A DNA stretch of 7,487 nucleotides from Bacillota bacterium. GTDB lineage: Bacteria > Bacillota_A > Clostridia > Acetivibrionales > DUMB01. Positions within the stretch are counted from its first letter, which is position 1. Each line of letters starts with the position of its first letter. Positions 5,429-7,487 of this stretch are shown here, piece after piece. The notes below the pieces were generated by a model. That model saw nothing but the letters and a program-made list of their open reading frames with translations. It was not told where the DNA came from and searched no databases. Location: NCBI GenBank assembly GCA_023621975.1, contig JAMOAC010000176.1:1-7487 (forward strand), read 5' to 3'. Position numbers and translations under genes: made by a program.

Positions 5429-7150
5429 TTATTTATTGAATTTTTCATTAACCTCTTTTGTTATACTATCGCCTCCCATGGCTTTCCAGTCTTCAACAAA
5501 TTTGTCAAAGGTCTCTATGGGAGCCCCTGTAATTATTTTTATAAATGTCTCTTCTTCCATCTTCAAAAGGGCATCTGATTTCTCTATCATTGTCGGAGTC
5601 TTCATGCCATAAAACTCGTTATATATAAATTTGTTATTTTTTATTAATTTGCGAATGTTGCCGTAAGAACCGTTTGGATCAGCAAAAATGCAATAATACA
5701 GCCATTTTGTATTATCTTTTTCATTCAGGTATTTCCATGCATACTTGACGCGGTCTTTATTAAATATGGATACTTCATTAAGATTACCGCTGTTGAAAGC
5801 ATTCATCATTGTTTCATATTCCCAGTCATCCCATCCGGATTCATAATAATACAGCCCTACCCAGTGATGATTCCAGCAGCCTTCTTTGCCCTGCAGCAAA
5901 ATTTCACTGTATTTGCCGTCCTGGGTACAGTAAAGAATATCGTAAAGCAAATTAAGCATTCGCACAAATGCCTGGGGATTTTTACACCTTTTGCTGACTA
6001 CGTTATAACCGACCAGCTCCAGCTTATTTACCTGATTCATCGCCAGCCCGCCATTCACGGATACAGCAGGGACAATTACCCATTCAGCCCCATCGTTTTT
6101 GAGCATGGCATCCTGCAGCGGCCAGACAGGAGCCCACAGATTGGCATTATAAACACCCACTTTATTCGCAATTACATCTTCTGCAACCTTGCTTCTATCG
6201 TAGGAAACAAAGTCTTCTATAATGCAGCCTTCTTTATACAGTTCTTGCATTACCTTAAGGGCGTTTTTTACTTCCGGCTGGATACTGCCGTAAACAATCT
6301 GTCCGTCAGCATTCTTCAGCCAAATCCTCGGGTATGCATTAAAGCCGTTAAAAAAGCTGACAGCATTACAACCTCCGGTTCCCACATCGAAAATGTCTCT
6401 GGAAAGTGCAATACCGTATGTATCATCTTTACCGTTTCCATCCGGGTCCTGTGTGTTAAAAGCCCTTATGACATTCAGAAGGTCGTCCATGCTTTGAGGT
6501 ATCGGAAGTCCAAGATTGTCCAACCAGTCTTTTCTAATGTACCATAACGCTGCTGAATCATAGATACATATGCTATAAGGTATTGCCATCAGTTTGCCGT
6601 CTACCCTGCAGATATCCATTACAACCTGTGCTTTTTCATTCTGTAAGGAACGCTTCACTTCATCTGATGCATATTTATCGATTATGTCATCAAGGGGCAT
6701 TATCATATCAGCCTTCAGCAACTGCATAAACTGCGTGTCGTTAACACACATTATGTCAGGAATTTCTCCTGAGGCTATGGTAAGGTTCATTTTCTGCTCT
6801 GCCTGTTCCTTATCAACCCCCCAGAGCACTTTAACATTAATGCCTAATTTATCTCTGCAATACCACGTCCAAAGATTATTTCTATAGTCAACCCCTTCAG
6901 CATACTCATAAATGGAATTTGTCGCTTCCTTCACTACAATTGAAATATCCACAGGTGGATCAAACTTGCCAAAAGGATCATAATTCTCCGCATTGTGTTT
7001 ATCTGTATCTCGCGAGTTGCCAGCGCCTGTATTATAACCAGAAAGAAAGAGGACCTGAGTACCAATAACCTGCGTACCAATAAAGTACAGCACCGAGGAA
7101 ATTATCAACACTATAACTATAAGCAGCACGCTTGAATAATTTAGTTTCAA
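5429..7150 (-). CDS. Membrane-anchored extracellular solute-binding protein (SBP2), LplA-like, no lipobox
   Basis: I place the start at TTG 7150-7148, giving 573 residues, because AAAGGGGG lies 7 nt upstream. The in-frame ATG at 7228 would add 26 residues but has no ribosome site, and that stretch forms a hairpin. The protein then begins MKLNYSS, followed by a hydrophobic span (about 6-25). No cysteine follows it, so the protein is probably held by an uncleaved anchor or released by signal peptidase I. The body shows IASGEIPDIM (125-134), a Ca-loop-like DPDGNGKDD (235-243), and a tail around 520-573 with KMEEETFIKIITG, the FDKFVEDWKAMGGD pattern and a KEVNEKFNK end, all typical of large LplA-type binding proteins. 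It is clearly a different paralogue from SBP1. It has its own leader and no permease pair in the window. It may be an alternative ligand-capture subunit or a sensor; the choice is open. Confidence 0.9.
   Translation of the reverse strand: MKLNYSSVLLIVIVLIISSVLYFIGTQVIGTQVLFLSGYNTGAGNSRDTDKHNAENYDPFGKFDPPVDISIVVKEATNSIYEYAEGVDYRNNLWTWYCRDKLGINVKVLWGVDKEQAEQKMNLTIASGEIPDIMCVNDTQFMQLLKADMIMPLDDIIDKYASDEVKRSLQNEKAQVVMDICRVDGKLMAIPYSICIYDSAALWYIRKDWLDNLGLPIPQSMDDLLNVIRAFNTQDPDGNGKDDTYGIALSRDIFDVGTGGCNAVSFFNGFNAYPRIWLKNADGQIVYGSIQPEVKNALKVMQELYKEGCIIEDFVSYDRSKVAEDVIANKVGVYNANLWAPVWPLQDAMLKNDGAEWVIVPAVSVNGGLAMNQVNKLELVGYNVVSKRCKNPQAFVRMLNLLYDILYCTQDGKYSEILLQGKEGCWNHHWVGLYYYESGWDDWEYETMMNAFNSGNLNEVSIFNKDRVKYAWKYLNEKDNTKWLYYCIFADPNGSYGNIRKLIKNNKFIYNEFYGMKTPTMIEKSDALLKMEEETFIKIITGAPIETFDKFVEDWKAMGGDSITKEVNEKFNK
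7055..7084 (-). repeat. 15-bp tandem duplication inside SBP2 (IGTQV twice)
   Basis: Two adjacent 15-bp units (7055-7069 and 7070-7084) match at 13 of 15 positions and encode IGTQV IGTQV at residues 24-33, just after the membrane span. It lengthens the outer juxtamembrane segment in frame. It looks like a recent slippage duplication. Confidence 0.85.
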
Positions 7151-7157
7151 CTCATAG

Positions 7158-7165
7158 CCCCCTTT
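7158..7165 (-). promoter_or_regulatory. Ribosome binding site that decides the SBP2 start
   Basis: Minus-strand AAAGGGGG ends 7 nt before TTG 7150-7148. Nothing similar precedes the longer-frame ATG at 7228, whose upstream bases are A+T-rich. It is the main argument for the shorter protein. Confidence 0.75.
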
Positions 7166-7170
7166 GCCGT

Positions 7171-7224
7171 ACCTGGCAATACAGTATGCAATACAAACTT
7201 CTACGATAATATTGTATGCCAGGT
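7171..7224 (-). promoter_or_regulatory. Leader hairpin of SBP2 with two alternative pairings
   Basis: On the minus strand ACCTGGCATACA (7224-7213) pairs with TGTATTGCCAGGT (7183-7171): 12 pairs with one bulged base. The octamer TGTATTGC occurs twice on the 3' side (7195-7188 and 7183-7176), 12 nt apart, so the 5' arm can pair with either copy; ATACAA (7217-7212) also pairs perfectly with TTGTAT (7196-7191). The hairpin ends 5 nt before the ribosome site. It could stabilise the message or modulate translation. No known riboswitch class is recognised. Confidence 0.5.
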
Positions 7225-7228
7225 TCAT

Positions 7229-7234
7229 ATATTA
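7229..7234 (-). promoter_or_regulatory. Candidate -10 box for SBP2
   Basis: Minus-strand TAATAT (5 of 6 to TATAAT) stands just before the leader hairpin, so that the message would begin close to its first arm. No good -35 box is found 16-18 bp upstream. If real, the promoter probably depends on an activator. Weak call. Confidence 0.25.
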
Positions 7235-7312
7235 GAAAATACATAAATTCTTTACTTTCTTTATTTTTATTTACTACTTTTCTAGTGCCACTGGTACCGA
7301 CAAATTTTGCTT

Positions 7313-7408
7313 CCACTAAAGCCATTACCTGAGCTAATCCCTATCACTTGCACTAATAACTATTGCTCGCACTAACAGCAATTACTTTTAATAATAACCA
7401 TTACTGGG
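7313..7408. repeat. Degenerate 19-bp tandem repeat, about five units
   Basis: Units begin near 7314, 7332, 7351, 7370 and 7389, a period of 18-19 bp. The plus-strand consensus is about CACTAATANCNATTACTNG; the third unit, CACTAATAACTATTGCTCG, is representative. Units 1, 3, 4 and 5 agree well and unit 2 is weaker; the last unit overlaps the final two codons and stop of the AraC gene. A looser relative may start at 7289. The units are too diverged and short for CRISPR and have no spacers. Regular placement between a regulator gene and SBP2 would suit an array of protein-binding sites, but function is unknown. Confidence 0.6.
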
Positions 7409-7487
7409 TATTCCGATACTGTTGCGGAGAAACCCCCGTATACCTTTTAAAAAGAATTGAGAAATATGCCGGATTGCTGATACCAAC
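7401..7487 (-). CDS. AraC-family transcriptional regulator, C-terminal fragment
   Basis: The frame is open from the right edge to a TAA at 7403-7401 and encodes the last 28 residues, beginning VGISNPAYFSILFK and ending YRNTQ. The pattern G-(F/I)-x-(N/D)-x-x-Y-F-x-x-x-F-K-(R/K)-x-x-G-x-(S/T)-P-x-x-(Y/F)-R is the second helix-turn-helix and end of the AraC/XylS DNA-binding domain, and it is complete here. The amino-terminal part is outside the window, so it cannot be told whether this is a one-component sensor or a YesN-type response regulator. Regulators of both sorts commonly sit beside LplABC-type transporters, so it is the likely activator of the genes to its left. Confidence 0.9.
   Translation of the reverse strand, partial: VGISNPAYFSILFKRYTGVSPQQYRNTQ

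Noticed and set aside
5864..6547. A 227-codon plus-strand open frame
   Set aside because: It lies wholly inside SBP2 on the opposite strand, its product resembles no family I know, and no ribosome site precedes it. It is a shadow of the SBP2 reading frame.
7313..7408. CRISPR array
   Set aside because: The units are only about 19 bp, diverged, directly adjacent without spacers, and no cas gene is present.

Overview
The window looks like a carbohydrate-uptake locus from a low-to-moderate GC Firmicute, most likely a member of the Clostridia. The reasons are strong AGGAGG-type ribosome binding sites, TTG starts, an A+T-rich intergenic composition, and an LplA/LplB/LplC-type (B. subtilis YtcQ/LplB/YtcP-like) oligosaccharide ABC transporter. 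Every gene I can support lies on the minus strand, so transcription runs from right to left.

Layout in transcription order. (1) 7487-7401: the last 28 codons of an AraC-family regulator. (2) 7400-7151: a non-coding stretch with a degenerate 19-bp tandem repeat, a weak -10 candidate and a leader hairpin just before a strong Shine-Dalgarno. (3) 7150-5429: a solute-binding protein (SBP2) with an uncleaved-looking N-terminal membrane anchor and no lipobox. (4) 5428-5022: a 407-bp regulatory region with two inverted repeats, a promoter candidate and a long leader inverted repeat. (5) 5021-3330: a classical lipoprotein solute-binding protein (SBP1). (6) 3329-3166: a spacer with a long perfect-looking hairpin. 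(7) 3165-2197 and 2177-1272: two closely spaced permease genes (LplB-like and LplC/MalG-like). (8) 1222 to the left edge: a six-hairpin, (alpha/alpha)6-type protein resembling sugar hydrolases, cut by the window edge.

Working model (inference). SBP1 captures an oligosaccharide at the cell surface, the two permeases import it, and the six-hairpin protein, which shows no signal peptide, processes it in the cytoplasm. No ATPase is encoded here; such transporters usually share an MsmX-type ATPase encoded elsewhere. SBP2 has no permease pair of its own in the window and sits between the regulator and the transporter operon. It could be an alternative binding subunit or a sensor. The substrate cannot be named from sequence alone.

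The most interesting unexplained material is non-coding: the 19-bp repeat array behind the AraC gene, paired inverted repeats upstream of the SBP1 promoter, and two structured 5' leaders. The coding genes belong to known superfamilies. I see no rRNA, tRNA, CRISPR array, transposase or insertion sequence.
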